Shown one piece after another: positions 42,931 to 52,829 of a stretch of DNA of 64,000 bases; the first letter of the stretch is position 1; each line of letters opens with the position of its first letter. The notes beneath the pieces were generated by a model that was not told the DNA's origin, did no database searches, and saw nothing but the letters and a program-made list of their open reading frames with translations. Location: positions 1-64,000 of the forward strand of contig JAFDZO010000018.1 of NCBI GenBank assembly GCA_018266845.1. Direction: 5' to 3'. A program made the position numbers and the translations under genes. Origin of the DNA: Bacteroidota bacterium. GTDB taxonomy: Bacteria > Bacteroidota > Ignavibacteria > Tepidaquicellales > Tepidaquicellaceae.

Positions 42931-44631
42931 TTACACTGCTCTGTTATACACAATCTCTTTTATCGGTTCAAACAACTGAGGGCGATTTTCTTTAAGCCAC
43001 GTTTCTAACTTTCTTACTTCATCGGTAAACATTTTCAAATTCAGCAGCTTTGCGGCAAATTCAATTTTCGCATATTCCTCAATAACATTTAAAGTAGTAT
43101 TTTTAATGGATGCGACAGCTTCTTCAAAGTCCTTCGCATATTTCAAAAAAACTTCCTTCTTATTTTTATACTTACTTTCGTTCAATAAGTTGACTAAAAA
43201 GCTAATGTTCTGATAATTATGTTTGGGAAGACTTACTTTAGTTGATTTTATTAATCTTCTTACTTTGTTAATAAAATACAGTATCGTTTCATAATCAGAG
43301 TTATTTCCTTTCCAGTATTCAACGACTATTCTGAAAAGATAATTGAAAAGCTTGCGGCTTACATTATAAATTTTGTAATTTCTTCTGGTATAGTCTATTA
43401 TTTGCTCTGAAATCTGCTGTAATATTTTTTCATCCGGTTCCACCGTAAAGTGCTCATCTCCATTTTCAGTCTCTATTTTCCATTTATATAAATTCCATCT
43501 CTGCCATTCGGCATTATGCCAGAATTTTCTTTCAAACGCTTCTGTTTTTTTTCCGCGCAAGGCTAATGAACGTACATACTCATTTTCATAAAATCTTATT
43601 TCAGTTTCTTTATCTAAAAACGATGTAATAGTAATCAATTTAAAAGCGATAGTTTGTACGCATTCAAAACTGCTTTGTGGAGTTAAAGCCCTATAAACTC
43701 CCACGCATTTTTTATAGTACTCCAATGCATAATTCTTGTTAAGAATAAAATCCAGTTCAAGATTCAGCACATCAAATAAAAGATACATTTCGTTGTTTTC
43801 TATTCTATGGGAACATTTTAATCCCTTCCTGATTATTTTCCGGGCATTTTCAATTTCTCCAAGAAGCCTGTAAATTCTTGCAAGGTGTATAAGATTTCTT
43901 AAAATTAATAATGAGTGATTTGATTTCTCCGCAGCCGATAATGATTTTTGTTTATACAGCATTGCCATCTGAAGATACTTATTGTTTCCCTGCTTGAATA
44001 AAAACAACTGCGATTTTACTAAATAATAAGCAGAAAGGATTTTATTCTGCTCGATTTTATTTTTGAAAGATAAACTTCTTCTTTTCAGTTTTTCCAGTTC
44101 ATAATAGAATTTTTTAAAACTCTTCTGATTTTTGTTGTAAAAATAAAATTGGGAAATTATGTAATACAATTCCGCTAACTGAACATAAAGAATAGATTTC
44201 TTACTTTTCTTAGCCTCCTTTAAAATCCTTTTGACAAGCTGGAAACACAATGGCAATGCTTCACGATAACAGCCTTTTTCCTCAAGGCTTTTTATTTCAT
44301 CAAGAAAACTGGCAATGACACTATTTTTAATATCTTTGGTAATACTAATTTTAAAATATTCACTTCGTAAAGTTTTTAAAATTCTACTTTTTAAACATGC
44401 TAATAGAGCTTTTGAAACATCCAGCTTTTTACAAATAAGCGGTTCATTCCATTTTTTAAAATTTCCGCTTTCAATAATTCTTTCAATAATAAACAGCAGT
44501 TTATAGTTTTTCTGGTTCGTCCCGTTTTTTCTAAAATACAGATTGTTTAAAAATTTCCTCCGAATCTCCAAAGGAATCAGACTTATCTCCAGTAAATAAT
44601 CACTTTCACGTTTTGATATAATTTTACTCAT
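42931..44631 (-). CDS. Large helical protein of unknown function, TPR-like
   Basis: 566 residues, rich in Lys, Leu, Tyr and Phe, all alpha. It has no signal peptide or membrane helix. A region around residues 125-320 has TPR-like helix pairs (LYVQLAELYYIISQFYFYNK, LIHLARIYRLLGEIENARKI). The N-terminal 100 residues (ICKKLDVSKALLACLKSRIL) look like a helical or winged-helix module, not confidently assigned. It is divergent from the secreted subtilase, 111 nt apart. No function can be given; a regulatory role is a guess. Confidence 0.6.
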   Translation of the reverse strand: MSKIISKRESDYLLEISLIPLEIRRKFLNNLYFRKNGTNQKNYKLLFIIERIIESGNFKKWNEPLICKKLDVSKALLACLKSRILKTLRSEYFKISITKDIKNSVIASFLDEIKSLEEKGCYREALPLCFQLVKRILKEAKKSKKSILYVQLAELYYIISQFYFYNKNQKSFKKFYYELEKLKRRSLSFKNKIEQNKILSAYYLVKSQLFLFKQGNNKYLQMAMLYKQKSLSAAEKSNHSLLILRNLIHLARIYRLLGEIENARKIIRKGLKCSHRIENNEMYLLFDVLNLELDFILNKNYALEYYKKCVGVYRALTPQSSFECVQTIAFKLITITSFLDKETEIRFYENEYVRSLALRGKKTEAFERKFWHNAEWQRWNLYKWKIETENGDEHFTVEPDEKILQQISEQIIDYTRRNYKIYNVSRKLFNYLFRIVVEYWKGNNSDYETILYFINKVRRLIKSTKVSLPKHNYQNISFLVNLLNESKYKNKKEVFLKYAKDFEEAVASIKNTTLNVIEEYAKIEFAAKLLNLKMFTDEVRKLETWLKENRPQLFEPIKEIVYNRAV

Positions 44632-44742
44632 TAACTACTGATATTATTTGTTTTAATAAAAAAATATGCAATATATATCCATATTTTTATTTTTAAAATA
44701 TTCAAACCATATATAATTTGCAAGTGTAAATAAAAAACAATA

Positions 44743-47700
44743 ATGAAAACATTATTATTCATTTTAGCGCTGCTTACCTATTCCAACATTTTTGCAGTTG
44801 ATTTCTATTACTACCAGAACCAAAAGATTGACCTGCAGCAGCGGGTTGACAGAATCGCAGTTGTCTTAAAAAACACTGCTAACACAAAAAGCGAGATTGA
44901 AAGCTCCCTGAAATCACGCTTAAGCTCTGATGCGAAAATTCTGGAAACAGGATTTAACGCATACGAAGTTAAATTCAGTTCATACAAACTCCCGAATGAA
45001 CTGGATGCAATTTCAAATAAATTTTCTAATCTTAATTTCGTTAAGTTTGTAACTCCCGCTTACTACGGCGATTCAAGAAATGTAATTCAAGTTCCTACAG
45101 ACGAATTTGTTGTAAGATTAAAAAGTGAAAAAGATTATTTAAAACTTCAGCAGTTAAATATTGAAAATAAAGTTTTCATCTCAGGTGAAGTATTTGATAA
45201 AAGAGGATTTCTTTTAAAATCCTTAGACGATGTTACTTTGAACGCTTTAGACTTAAGCGATATTTATTTCAGGACCGGATTGTTTGAATATTGCGAGCCG
45301 AATTTTATTTACCCTGAAGGAAGTCTTTTAGATTACTTGCCTAATGACCCATTATTTGGAAGTCAATGGCATCTCTCAAACGGCGGGCAACTAGTTTCAA
45401 CCGGCGGCAATCCCACTTTTGACCTCCCGACAGCTAACGGCATTTTAGATGCCGATATGAACCTTACCCAGGCATGGGATATAACGCGCGGTTCAGCTAA
45501 TATAACAATTGGAATTTTTGATACAGGAATTGATTCGGCTCACCCGGATTTAAGAACAAATGTTATTTCCGGTTATGATGCAATCTGGAATAAAAGAGGT
45601 GTACCAAGAGATTCTAACGGACACGGCACATGTACGGCAGGATTGGCAGGAGCCAGAGGTGATAACGGTATCGGAGTTAGCGGAGTTGCGCCGCTTTGCA
45701 AAATACAATCATTTAGAGTTTTGAATTCACAAGGAAGCGGCATTACAATTGCCCTTTCACGCTCGTTTGATTCTGCAAGAGTATGGGGTGTTGAAGTTCT
45801 GAGCAATAGCTGGGGAGGCGGTTCACCTCTTAATACTATTACGAATGCTATTAATGCAGCAGCCGATTCGGGCAGAAACGGAAGAGGATGCGCTATCTTG
45901 TTTTCTTCAGGAAATGAAGGAAGAAGCAATGTATCCTACCCCTCTTACCTGCCGAAAGTATTATCAATTGGGGCAACAACAAACAGAGATAAAAGAAAAG
46001 CTCCCGGCACAGGAGAGCAATACTGGTGGGGAGGAAATTTCGGAAGTGATGCAAATGGTGATTTAGATGTATGTGCCCCTACAATTTGCCTTACAACTGA
46101 TATTCAGGGTACGGGCGGATATAATAATGCAGCAGGCGCAAACGGAGATTACGATTCAACATTCAACGGTACTTCATGCTCATGCCCAAATGTTTCAGGA
46201 ATAGCCGGACTTTTGCTCTCATTAAATTCAAACTTGACAAGAGTTCAGGTTTATGAATATATATGCAGAGGAGCAGAAAAAATTGATAAAGTTCATTACG
46301 GAAATTTGAAATCATACGGCTGGTGGAACGCTTACTACGGATACGGGAGAGTAAATGCATATTATTCTTTGAGACTGGCGCAGGGAATAGACGTAATTCC
46401 GCCTGCAATAGTATATGAGCAGATTCCTTCAACAACAAGCACACGTTATACAAGATTTTATGCAGCGTTTTTTGATCAGGATGGAACTGCTGCTCCATAC
46501 GACGGACCTAACCAGCCTTATTTATTTTACAGGATAAAAAGAGGAAATGAAGGATGGGGACCTTTAGAGTCAACCGGTGCCGATTCAGTCTCTTTGTTAG
46601 GATACAGAATTTTTCACCTTCCGGGATTCGGATGGAATACTCAGGTAAAGTATTTTTTCATAGCAAGAGATGAAAGCGGAAATGCTACTTATTACCCTAA
46701 GCATTGCAGATTGAGCGCAACAGAAGGACTTTTGGATGCATATTATTATGCAGTCGGGCAGCAACAGGTATTAACAGGAAGACTTTCAAATTTTAACGGA
46801 CCTGTTTTCAGCGGATTAATGTCAGGTGGATTAAATTTAACAAACTCTCAATTGCCGATTATTGATTCAAAAGTAAGAGTTTACGGGCAGCATCTTAACG
46901 GCGCCGGAGATATGGATGATATTCACTTACAATTGGTTTCTCCTAATATGAATTCATACGAAAACAGATTTTCTATTTTCGGTAGATATACAGGAAACGG
47001 TTCACTAAATGGACCAAGCTTTTATGACGGAGCAAACAATTATCTTTCATCAGGAAATGCGCCCTTTACAAACGGCAATTACAAGCCGGACTATCCGTTT
47101 GAAAATCTGAACGGAACAAGCGCAGCAGGCAGCTGGAAATTTTTAGCCTTCGATAAAAATAGCGACGGCGGTGCCGGACCTACAAACTATATGTCATATG
47201 ACAGCTTGAGATTAACTCTAACTGTACTTACCACCGCAACTTCGCCTGCTTTCGTTCACATGAACCCAAAAGATACTATAGCCGATTTCGGCAATGTTGC
47301 CGGAGGTCAGATAAGGGAAGTAAACTTCTATGTTAAAAACAACGGCACCGATACACTAAAAATTTTAGGCAACCCGGTTATCAGCGGAAGCGATGCCGCA
47401 ATGTTTTCAATATTATTCGCTCCGACAAGAGTTTTACCGAATGATAGTAACGCTTTCGTTATAAGATGTTCACATCCGCTAAACAGAACTGCCGGAGGTA
47501 ACGAGCCGGAGTTTGACAATCCGCAAAGAGCAACATTGAGATTCAGAACCGATTCACCTGACCACGATACGGTATTCGTATCTTTACAGACAGAAAATTT
47601 ACTGCCGGTAGAGCTTGCAAGCTTTACGGCAAGTGTGAACAGAAAAGATGTTCAGTTAAATTGGAAAACTGTCAACGAGCAAAACAACTCCGGCTTCGAC

Positions 47701-48180
47701 ATCGAGCGCAGAGATAACAACGAATGGAAGAAGGTAGGCTTTATTCAGGGAGCCGGCACAAGCAATTCTGAAAAGGAGTATTCATATTCGGATAGAAATC
47801 TTATTACAGGGAAATATAAATACAGATTAAAGCAGATTGACTACAATGGCGGATATGAATATCATGAATTGAACAGCGAAGTAACTGTAGGCGTACCGGA
47901 TAAATACTTCTTATCACAAAATTATCCGAATCCGTTTAACCCATCTACTAAAATAGATTTTGAGCTGCCTTTTGATTCTTATGTAAAAATGAGAATATAT
48001 GATATGTCAGGAAGAGAAGTATCAGTAATTAAAAACGAAGTTATGTCTGCCGGATTTTATACAACTCAGTTCAATGCAGCAAATCTGGCAAGCGGAATTT
48101 ACTTCTGTTCGTTTGAAGCAGCGGGTAAAAGTTCAGACGCAAAATTCACAAAAGTTTTCAAAATGACTTTAGTAAAATAA
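44743..48180 (+). CDS. Secreted subtilisin-family protease with P-domain and T9SS tail
   Basis: 1145 residues. Signal peptide (KTLLFILALLTYSNIFA), propeptide to about residue 215, then a subtilase domain with the triad Asp near 260 (GIFDTGIDSAHPD), His near 294 (NGHGTCTAG) and Ser near 478 (NGTSCSCPNVSG). The block around the Ser departs from the usual GTSMAAPHV. A P/Homo-B-like domain (about 680-830), a Hydin/ASPM-like beta domain (about 845-945) and the sorting domain LSQNYPNPFNPSTKIDFEL follow. It is expected to be released or anchored outside by T9SS and to degrade proteins. Confidence 0.9.
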   Translation: MKTLLFILALLTYSNIFAVDFYYYQNQKIDLQQRVDRIAVVLKNTANTKSEIESSLKSRLSSDAKILETGFNAYEVKFSSYKLPNELDAISNKFSNLNFVKFVTPAYYGDSRNVIQVPTDEFVVRLKSEKDYLKLQQLNIENKVFISGEVFDKRGFLLKSLDDVTLNALDLSDIYFRTGLFEYCEPNFIYPEGSLLDYLPNDPLFGSQWHLSNGGQLVSTGGNPTFDLPTANGILDADMNLTQAWDITRGSANITIGIFDTGIDSAHPDLRTNVISGYDAIWNKRGVPRDSNGHGTCTAGLAGARGDNGIGVSGVAPLCKIQSFRVLNSQGSGITIALSRSFDSARVWGVEVLSNSWGGGSPLNTITNAINAAADSGRNGRGCAILFSSGNEGRSNVSYPSYLPKVLSIGATTNRDKRKAPGTGEQYWWGGNFGSDANGDLDVCAPTICLTTDIQGTGGYNNAAGANGDYDSTFNGTSCSCPNVSGIAGLLLSLNSNLTRVQVYEYICRGAEKIDKVHYGNLKSYGWWNAYYGYGRVNAYYSLRLAQGIDVIPPAIVYEQIPSTTSTRYTRFYAAFFDQDGTAAPYDGPNQPYLFYRIKRGNEGWGPLESTGADSVSLLGYRIFHLPGFGWNTQVKYFFIARDESGNATYYPKHCRLSATEGLLDAYYYAVGQQQVLTGRLSNFNGPVFSGLMSGGLNLTNSQLPIIDSKVRVYGQHLNGAGDMDDIHLQLVSPNMNSYENRFSIFGRYTGNGSLNGPSFYDGANNYLSSGNAPFTNGNYKPDYPFENLNGTSAAGSWKFLAFDKNSDGGAGPTNYMSYDSLRLTLTVLTTATSPAFVHMNPKDTIADFGNVAGGQIREVNFYVKNNGTDTLKILGNPVISGSDAAMFSILFAPTRVLPNDSNAFVIRCSHPLNRTAGGNEPEFDNPQRATLRFRTDSPDHDTVFVSLQTENLLPVELASFTASVNRKDVQLNWKTVNEQNNSGFDIERRDNNEWKKVGFIQGAGTSNSEKEYSYSDRNLITGKYKYRLKQIDYNGGYEYHELNSEVTVGVPDKYFLSQNYPNPFNPSTKIDFELPFDSYVKMRIYDMSGREVSVIKNEVMSAGFYTTQFNAANLASGIYFCSFEAAGKSSDAKFTKVFKMTLVK

Positions 48181-48182
48181 AA

Positions 48183-48419
48183 ATGAAAAGAACTAAAAAT
48201 CATTTCTCCCTGACATTAATTCAGTACGGCGCTTTTACAGGTTTAGTAATCGGATTTTTCGTAAATCTATTCGGTCCCGAAGGCAGCTTAATTCCCTCTG
48301 CAATTATCACCCTCATCTTCTTCTACGTGATTGCAGGCGCAGCTTTCGGAGCATTCGTAGGAGTTCTGCTTGATAAGCTTTACCCCGCGGAAAGTAAACC
48401 AAACTATTCCAATCTTTAA
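48183..48419 (+). CDS. Small two-helix membrane protein
   Basis: 78 residues starting 2 nt after the subtilase stop. Two glycine-rich membrane helices (YGAFTGLVIGFFVNLFG; IITLIFFYVIAGAAFGAFVG) and a short C-terminal tail. No family recognised. Position suggests co-expression with the protease; it may be unrelated to its function. A terminator follows. Confidence 0.6.
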   Translation: MKRTKNHFSLTLIQYGAFTGLVIGFFVNLFGPEGSLIPSAIITLIFFYVIAGAAFGAFVGVLLDKLYPAESKPNYSNL

Positions 48420-48427
48420 CCCCCAAC

Positions 48428-48485
48428 GCCTTACCCTGCTATTTCTTCAAAGAGAAGATGAAGAAAGGGTAAGGCAGTTTTTATA
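48428..48485 (+). terminator. Terminator after the subtilase unit
   Basis: GCCTTACCC pairs with GGGTAAGGC, with an inner TTTCTTCA/TGAAGAAA stem, then GTTTTTAT. A strong two-part hairpin. Confidence 0.75.
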
Positions 48486-48520
48486 ATTTCATTTGCTTTC
48501 ATATTAAATTAACTTGTAAT

Positions 48521-49183
48521 ATGAAAGCAATGATTCTCTCCGCCGGATTCGGCACCAGACTAAAACCTCTAACGGACACAACACCAAAAGCGCTAATCCC
48601 CTATCAAGGCAAACCGCTTATAGTTCACCAAATAATAAAATTGAAAGCTGCAGGAATAACGGAAATAGTAGTGAATGTTCATCACCTGAAAGAAAAAATA
48701 ATTGAATTTTTTAATACAAACAATTTTGGCGTAAGGATACAGATTTCAAACGAAGATGAAATTCTTGGTACAGGAGGAGGGATTATTAACGCGGAAAAGT
48801 TTTTAAAAAACGAATCGTTTTTTCTTGTCCTGAATGCTGATATTATTTCCGATGTCAATATAAGATTATTTACAAGGACTTATGCTCTGAGTGATTTAGC
48901 AATTCTTGCCGCTCAAAAAAGAAAAACATCAAGATACCTTGAGTTCGACGAAAGAATGTATCTGAAGGGCAGGGCGAATGAAAAATCTCCCGAAAAATTA
49001 CTTTACGCATTTAACGGAATGCACCTCATTTCAAAAAAAATTTTTCAATTAGGATATAAAGCGGAGTTTAAGGATATAATTGATATTTATACTGAACAAA
49101 TTGCGCATGGAGCAAAAGTGAAAGGATATGATGTCGGGAGCGCATCTTTCAAAGATATAGGAAAAAAAGAAAACCTCGAATAG
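48521..49183 (+). CDS. Sugar-phosphate nucleotidyltransferase (MurU/GlmU-N-like)
   Basis: 220 residues. Rossmann-like nucleotidyltransferase: MKAMILSAGFGTRLKPLTDT (phosphate loop), PKALIPYQGKPLIVHQI, GTGGGI and LNADIISDV (metal Asp). Length without a C-terminal acyltransferase fits MurNAc/hexose-1-phosphate uridylyl- or guanylyltransferases such as MurU. It probably activates a sugar for wall or surface polysaccharide; substrate not determined. Converges with the Nfu-like gene with adjacent stops. Confidence 0.85.
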   Translation: MKAMILSAGFGTRLKPLTDTTPKALIPYQGKPLIVHQIIKLKAAGITEIVVNVHHLKEKIIEFFNTNNFGVRIQISNEDEILGTGGGIINAEKFLKNESFFLVLNADIISDVNIRLFTRTYALSDLAILAAQKRKTSRYLEFDERMYLKGRANEKSPEKLLYAFNGMHLISKKIFQLGYKAEFKDIIDIYTEQIAHGAKVKGYDVGSASFKDIGKKENLE

Positions 49184-49417
49184 TTACTGAACCTGCTCAA
49201 CGCGCTTTACCCACGGAAGCTCTTTCATAAGCACCCGTTCAACTCCTGCCCTCAAAGTCATTTGGCTCATAGGGCATCCAAGGCAGGAACCAAGAAGACG
49301 CAGTTCAACTATGCTGTCATTTTTAATATTGACAACTTCTATATCTCCGCCGTCCTGCTGTAGATAAGGTCTTATTCTTTTTAGTATTTCTTCTATTTGA
49401 GACAAACTATTTTCCAT
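49184..49417 (-). CDS. NifU C-terminal-domain Fe-S scaffold protein
   Basis: 77 residues comprising only the Nfu domain: RIRPYLQQDGGDIEVVNIKN and the cluster-binding CxxC in GSCLGCPMSQMTLR. It delivers Fe-S clusters to apo-proteins. It is the last of a three-gene minus-strand group whose first gene is the Fe-S carrier Mrp, which supports a joint role in cluster assembly, with a lipoprotein gene in between. Confidence 0.92.
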   Translation of the reverse strand: MENSLSQIEEILKRIRPYLQQDGGDIEVVNIKNDSIVELRLLGSCLGCPMSQMTLRAGVERVLMKELPWVKRVEQVQ

Positions 49418-49428
49418 AAAAATTTTTA

Positions 49429-49848
49429 TTACTCTACTAACTTCATTAATTCTTTATTAGTCCTTACCAAATCATATTTCCATGCGCCTTCTTTAATGGA
49501 ATAAACATCAAGCGTTTTACCTGAAGAAAATTTTATTGTTACCTTAGCATTATTGTCTTCTTTTTTTTCATCAATAACTTCAAAATCATCGTAAAGATTT
49601 CCCAGCGATTTTGGGTTCTTAAAATCTTTTATAAATGCGTCTTTACCGGAAATACTTCTCTGTTTTGCAGAAGCATCAAACTGTTTTTGTGAAGCATCGG
49701 AAAGATATGTCCATGCCTTTTCAGTATTGCCTTCTTTAACAGCTTTAACAAAATCCTTAATTGAATTAGCAGGAGAATCAGAGCCGCCGGAATTTCCGCA
49801 GCCATTCAGCGCTAACATTAATGCGAATAAAACCAATAAATATTTCAT
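49429..49848 (-). CDS. Lipoprotein with DUF4878-like (NTF2-like) domain
   Basis: 139 residues. Lipobox LALNGC after a short signal peptide (MKYLLVLFALMLALNG), followed by a Ser/Gly linker and a small alpha+beta domain (SIKDFVKAVKEGNTEKAWTY; KVTIKFSSGKTLDVYSIKEG) of the DUF4878 kind. It is likely anchored in the membrane. No enzymatic residues are visible. It sits between mrp and the Nfu gene, 11 and 5 nt away, which may be coincidental. Confidence 0.75.
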   Translation of the reverse strand: MKYLLVLFALMLALNGCGNSGGSDSPANSIKDFVKAVKEGNTEKAWTYLSDASQKQFDASAKQRSISGKDAFIKDFKNPKSLGNLYDDFEVIDEKKEDNNAKVTIKFSSGKTLDVYSIKEGAWKYDLVRTNKELMKLVE

Positions 49849-49853
49849 AGATT

Positions 49854-50942
49854 TTAAATATTAATTTCCAGTTCAGGAACTTCGTTTTCTTTTGCGTTAA
49901 ACAAGTTAACTTCAAGTATCAATTTTGAAACAATCTCATTATAATTTTTTGCAATATCCGAATCCGGTTCTTTGAGTACAATCGGCGTTCCTTCATCACC
50001 GCCTTTTCTTATAGAAGTGTTAACAGGAATTTCCCCTAACAGTTTCACCTGATATTCTTCACTCATTTTTTTTCCTCCGCCTTCACCGAAAATATATTCT
50101 TTCTTTCCATCAGGATATTGGAAGTAACTCATATTTTCTATAATTCCCAATGTCGGCACGCTTACTTTTTCAAACATAACATAACCTTTGCGCGCATCGG
50201 CAAGTGAAATCTCCTGAGGAGTTGTAACCATCACTGCGCCTGTAAGAGGAATAGTCTGGCTCAATGTAAGTTGAATGTCTCCTGTACCGGGAGGCATATC
50301 GAACAAAAGATAATCCAGCGGTCCCCAAACAACTTCAGTCATGAATTGACGCAAAGCGCTGGAAGCCATAGGTCCGCGCCATACAACGGCTGTACCCTGT
50401 TCCATAAGAAAACCGATTGACATCAGCTTCACTCCGTGAGCATTTACAGGAAGCATTTTATTTACAGTGCCTTCCTTTACAATCATTGGTTTATCTTTCG
50501 TCCCGAACATTAACGGAATCGAGGGACCATAAATATCTGCATCAATAAGTCCGACTTTTGCGCCTCTTTTAGCAAGAGCGCAGGCTAAATTTACTGCGAC
50601 TGTTGATTTCCCGACACCTCCTTTACCGGAAGCGATTGCAATTGTATTTTTTATCTGGGGAAGTACGGCTGCTTTTTTTTGATTTTTATGATTGGTTATT
50701 CCAAGTGAAAAATTTATTAAAACATCTTCTATTTCAGCATGAGAAGATTTTATAGCATTTGCTATCTGATTTTTTACAGGCTCTAAATTTTTGCTTTCGG
50801 GATTTGTGATTCCCAGATTAAGAATTACATTTTTTCCGTTGATTGAAATGTTATTTAGAAATCCAAGTGATATATAATCCTTATTAAGGAAAGGTTCGTT
50901 AATTGTCGAAAGAATACTTCTTATATTTTGTTCAGTTATCAT
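49854..50942 (-). CDS. Mrp/ApbC family P-loop ATPase, Fe-S carrier
   Basis: 362 residues: an N-terminal MIP18-type domain (about 1-80), then the MinD/Mrp ATPase with ASGKGGVGKSTVAVNLACAL, LIDADIYGPSIPLMFG and LLFDMPPGTGDIQLTL. Fe-S carriers of this family hold a bridging cluster between CxxC motifs; here the usual C-x-x-C site reads YFQYPDGKKEYIF and lacks both Cys, as in other Bacteroidetes from memory. It starts the Fe-S-related group. Confidence 0.92.
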   Translation of the reverse strand: MITEQNIRSILSTINEPFLNKDYISLGFLNNISINGKNVILNLGITNPESKNLEPVKNQIANAIKSSHAEIEDVLINFSLGITNHKNQKKAAVLPQIKNTIAIASGKGGVGKSTVAVNLACALAKRGAKVGLIDADIYGPSIPLMFGTKDKPMIVKEGTVNKMLPVNAHGVKLMSIGFLMEQGTAVVWRGPMASSALRQFMTEVVWGPLDYLLFDMPPGTGDIQLTLSQTIPLTGAVMVTTPQEISLADARKGYVMFEKVSVPTLGIIENMSYFQYPDGKKEYIFGEGGGKKMSEEYQVKLLGEIPVNTSIRKGGDEGTPIVLKEPDSDIAKNYNEIVSKLILEVNLFNAKENEVPELEINI

Positions 50943-51133
50943 AATTAATTTTCGAAATTAAAAATAGCAATATTGAAGAAGTGATTAAATGGAAATTATA
51001 GACCCAATATAATATCACATCTATTTTGAATAGTATTTTAAATGTAGTTTTTCAAACGTTGCTAATTCTGAAATCAGAATTCTTTTCCATTTCTTAAAAC
51101 TTACTTTTTAGCTAAATTTCACTTTTAAATCTT

Positions 51134-51733
51134 TTGCTCAGTAAAAAATCTAAAATAGCATTGTTGTTAATCTGCATTGCCGGAATATTCTGGCTTGGTG
51201 CAGTTAACATTCGTTTTTTCATAGGGAACCAGCTTCTGAATTATGATGAATTTAATTTCAGAACAAGCATTCCTCCAGACGAAGAAAACCAGATTTTTCA
51301 GGCAATAGCAAACTGCTCGCTTACAATTATGATTGCGTATTCAGTTGTTCTTATTTCTGCAATTACATTTGTGAAATCAAGTAAAATAAACCTAAAAGAG
51401 AACCCCTGGTTTTTGATGTGCTGCATTTTATTTTTTGCATTTGTTCCTGTTGAACTTTATACTTCATATATTGATTTAAAATTTGTGTTATTGTTTAACA
51501 CAAGACCCTCCAATCATGATGTGCTTTTAAAATTATTCGGGGAACGCATCGGATTTTTAAAAGGCGTGCCATGGATAGCTGTACTTTCATATTATACTAT
51601 AATTGGCATTTGTATTTTTCAGCCGCTGAAAAAATCAAAAACGCAGCTTGATTACGAAAAAAATAAAGCAAAAGAACATTCCTATAAATACATATTCCAT
51701 GAGGAAGATGATTTAATAATTGATGAAAAGTAA
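51134..51733 (+). CDS. Membrane protein of unknown function
   Basis: 199 residues from a TTG. Four hydrophobic helices (about 8-28, 58-80, 92-108, 142-160) and a charged C-terminal tail with LDYEKNKAKEHS and HEEDDLIIDEK. No known motif. It is followed 5 nt later by another small unknown gene and then an MBL hydrolase gene, so it is probably the first gene of a rightward operon. Confidence 0.6.
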   Translation: MLSKKSKIALLLICIAGIFWLGAVNIRFFIGNQLLNYDEFNFRTSIPPDEENQIFQAIANCSLTIMIAYSVVLISAITFVKSSKINLKENPWFLMCCILFFAFVPVELYTSYIDLKFVLLFNTRPSNHDVLLKLFGERIGFLKGVPWIAVLSYYTIIGICIFQPLKKSKTQLDYEKNKAKEHSYKYIFHEEDDLIIDEK

Positions 51734-51738
51734 CTGAT

Positions 51739-52038
51739 ATGTCCCTTATAAAAAAATCACCCGTAAAAAAGACTGACGAAAAAAAAGATGTCATCATAAA
51801 TGAGCTGATTGAAGTGCTTACAAATATCGGCTATAGAGTAAGAATAGAAAAAGGAGCATTCAAAGGAGGTTTCTGCCTTCTAAGAGAAGAAAAAGTTTTC
51901 CTACTGAAAAAAGACCTCGAACAGGATAGAAAAATAAATATCCTTGCAAAAAATATTGGCGATATAGGAGTAGAAGATATGTTTCTCAAACCAAATATCC
52001 GAGAACTCATAGAAACTGCATCGGGAGAAGAAGTATAG
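51739..52038 (+). CDS. Conserved small soluble protein, unknown
   Basis: 99 residues. A helix (KKDVIINELIEVLTNIGYRV) followed by beta strands with GGFCLLREEKVFLLKK and a C-terminal FLKPNIRELIE. From memory this pattern occurs in small Bacteroidetes proteins near MBL-fold hydrolases. No enzymatic motif. It is tightly packed between the membrane protein and MBL genes (2-5 nt spacers). Confidence 0.6.
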   Translation: MSLIKKSPVKKTDEKKDVIINELIEVLTNIGYRVRIEKGAFKGGFCLLREEKVFLLKKDLEQDRKINILAKNIGDIGVEDMFLKPNIRELIETASGEEV

Positions 52039-52040
52039 CG

Positions 52041-52829
52041 ATGAAAGTTACTCTGCTAGGCACAGGCACATCACAGGGTATTCCCGTTATCGGCTGCGGA
52101 TGCCAGACCTGCAAATCAACTAATCCAAAAGATAAAAGACTAAGGGTATCAGCTTATATCGAAGTTTCTGGCTATGGAATTAATGGAAATAATACGTTAA
52201 AAATTTTAATTGATACTTCCTCTGATTTCCGCCAGCAGATGCTTGCCAATAATTTCGATGATGTTGACTGCGTTTTATTTACGCATCATCATATAGACCA
52301 CATCGGGGGAATGGATGACCTTCGCCAGATAAACCAGCAGAAAAAAAAGAAAATAGACATCTACGGCAATCAATTAACCCTGGATGAAATAAAAATTACT
52401 TTCAGATACGTGCTTGATGAAAGATTACAGAAGCATAACTCGGTACCGCTTTTGAACTTCCATTACATAGATAGCAATCCTTTTAAAATAAATAATCTTG
52501 AAATTATCCCAATAGAAGTTTTTCACGGAAATCTTCCTATGGTGGGATTCAGAATTCAGAATTTTGCTTACATCACTGATGCGAGTGTGTTACCGGAAAG
52601 TGAATATGCAAAACTTGAAAATCTGGATGTCCTTATTTTGAATGCGCTAAGAATAAGACCTCATCCTACTCATTTTAGTCTTGAAGAATCTGTACAAGCA
52701 GCAAAACGCATTAATGCAAAGCAGACATACTTTACACACATGACTCACGACCTTATGCACGATACAACAAATGAGCTACTTCCGCCAAATATTCAACTAG
52801 GATACGACGGTCTTTCCTTTGAAATATAA
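52041..52829 (+). CDS. MBL-fold metal-dependent hydrolase (PhnP-like)
   Basis: 262 residues. Metallo-beta-lactamase fold: LLGTGTSQGIPVIGCGCQTC, HHHIDHIGGMDDLRQI for the two-metal site, ITDASVLPE and THMTHDLMH. PhnP-type members are cyclic-phosphate phosphodiesterases; the Cys cluster near the start recalls the PhnP zinc site. Cytoplasmic. Immediately followed by the IMPase gene. Confidence 0.85.
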   Translation: MKVTLLGTGTSQGIPVIGCGCQTCKSTNPKDKRLRVSAYIEVSGYGINGNNTLKILIDTSSDFRQQMLANNFDDVDCVLFTHHHIDHIGGMDDLRQINQQKKKKIDIYGNQLTLDEIKITFRYVLDERLQKHNSVPLLNFHYIDSNPFKINNLEIIPIEVFHGNLPMVGFRIQNFAYITDASVLPESEYAKLENLDVLILNALRIRPHPTHFSLEESVQAAKRINAKQTYFTHMTHDLMHDTTNELLPPNIQLGYDGLSFEI

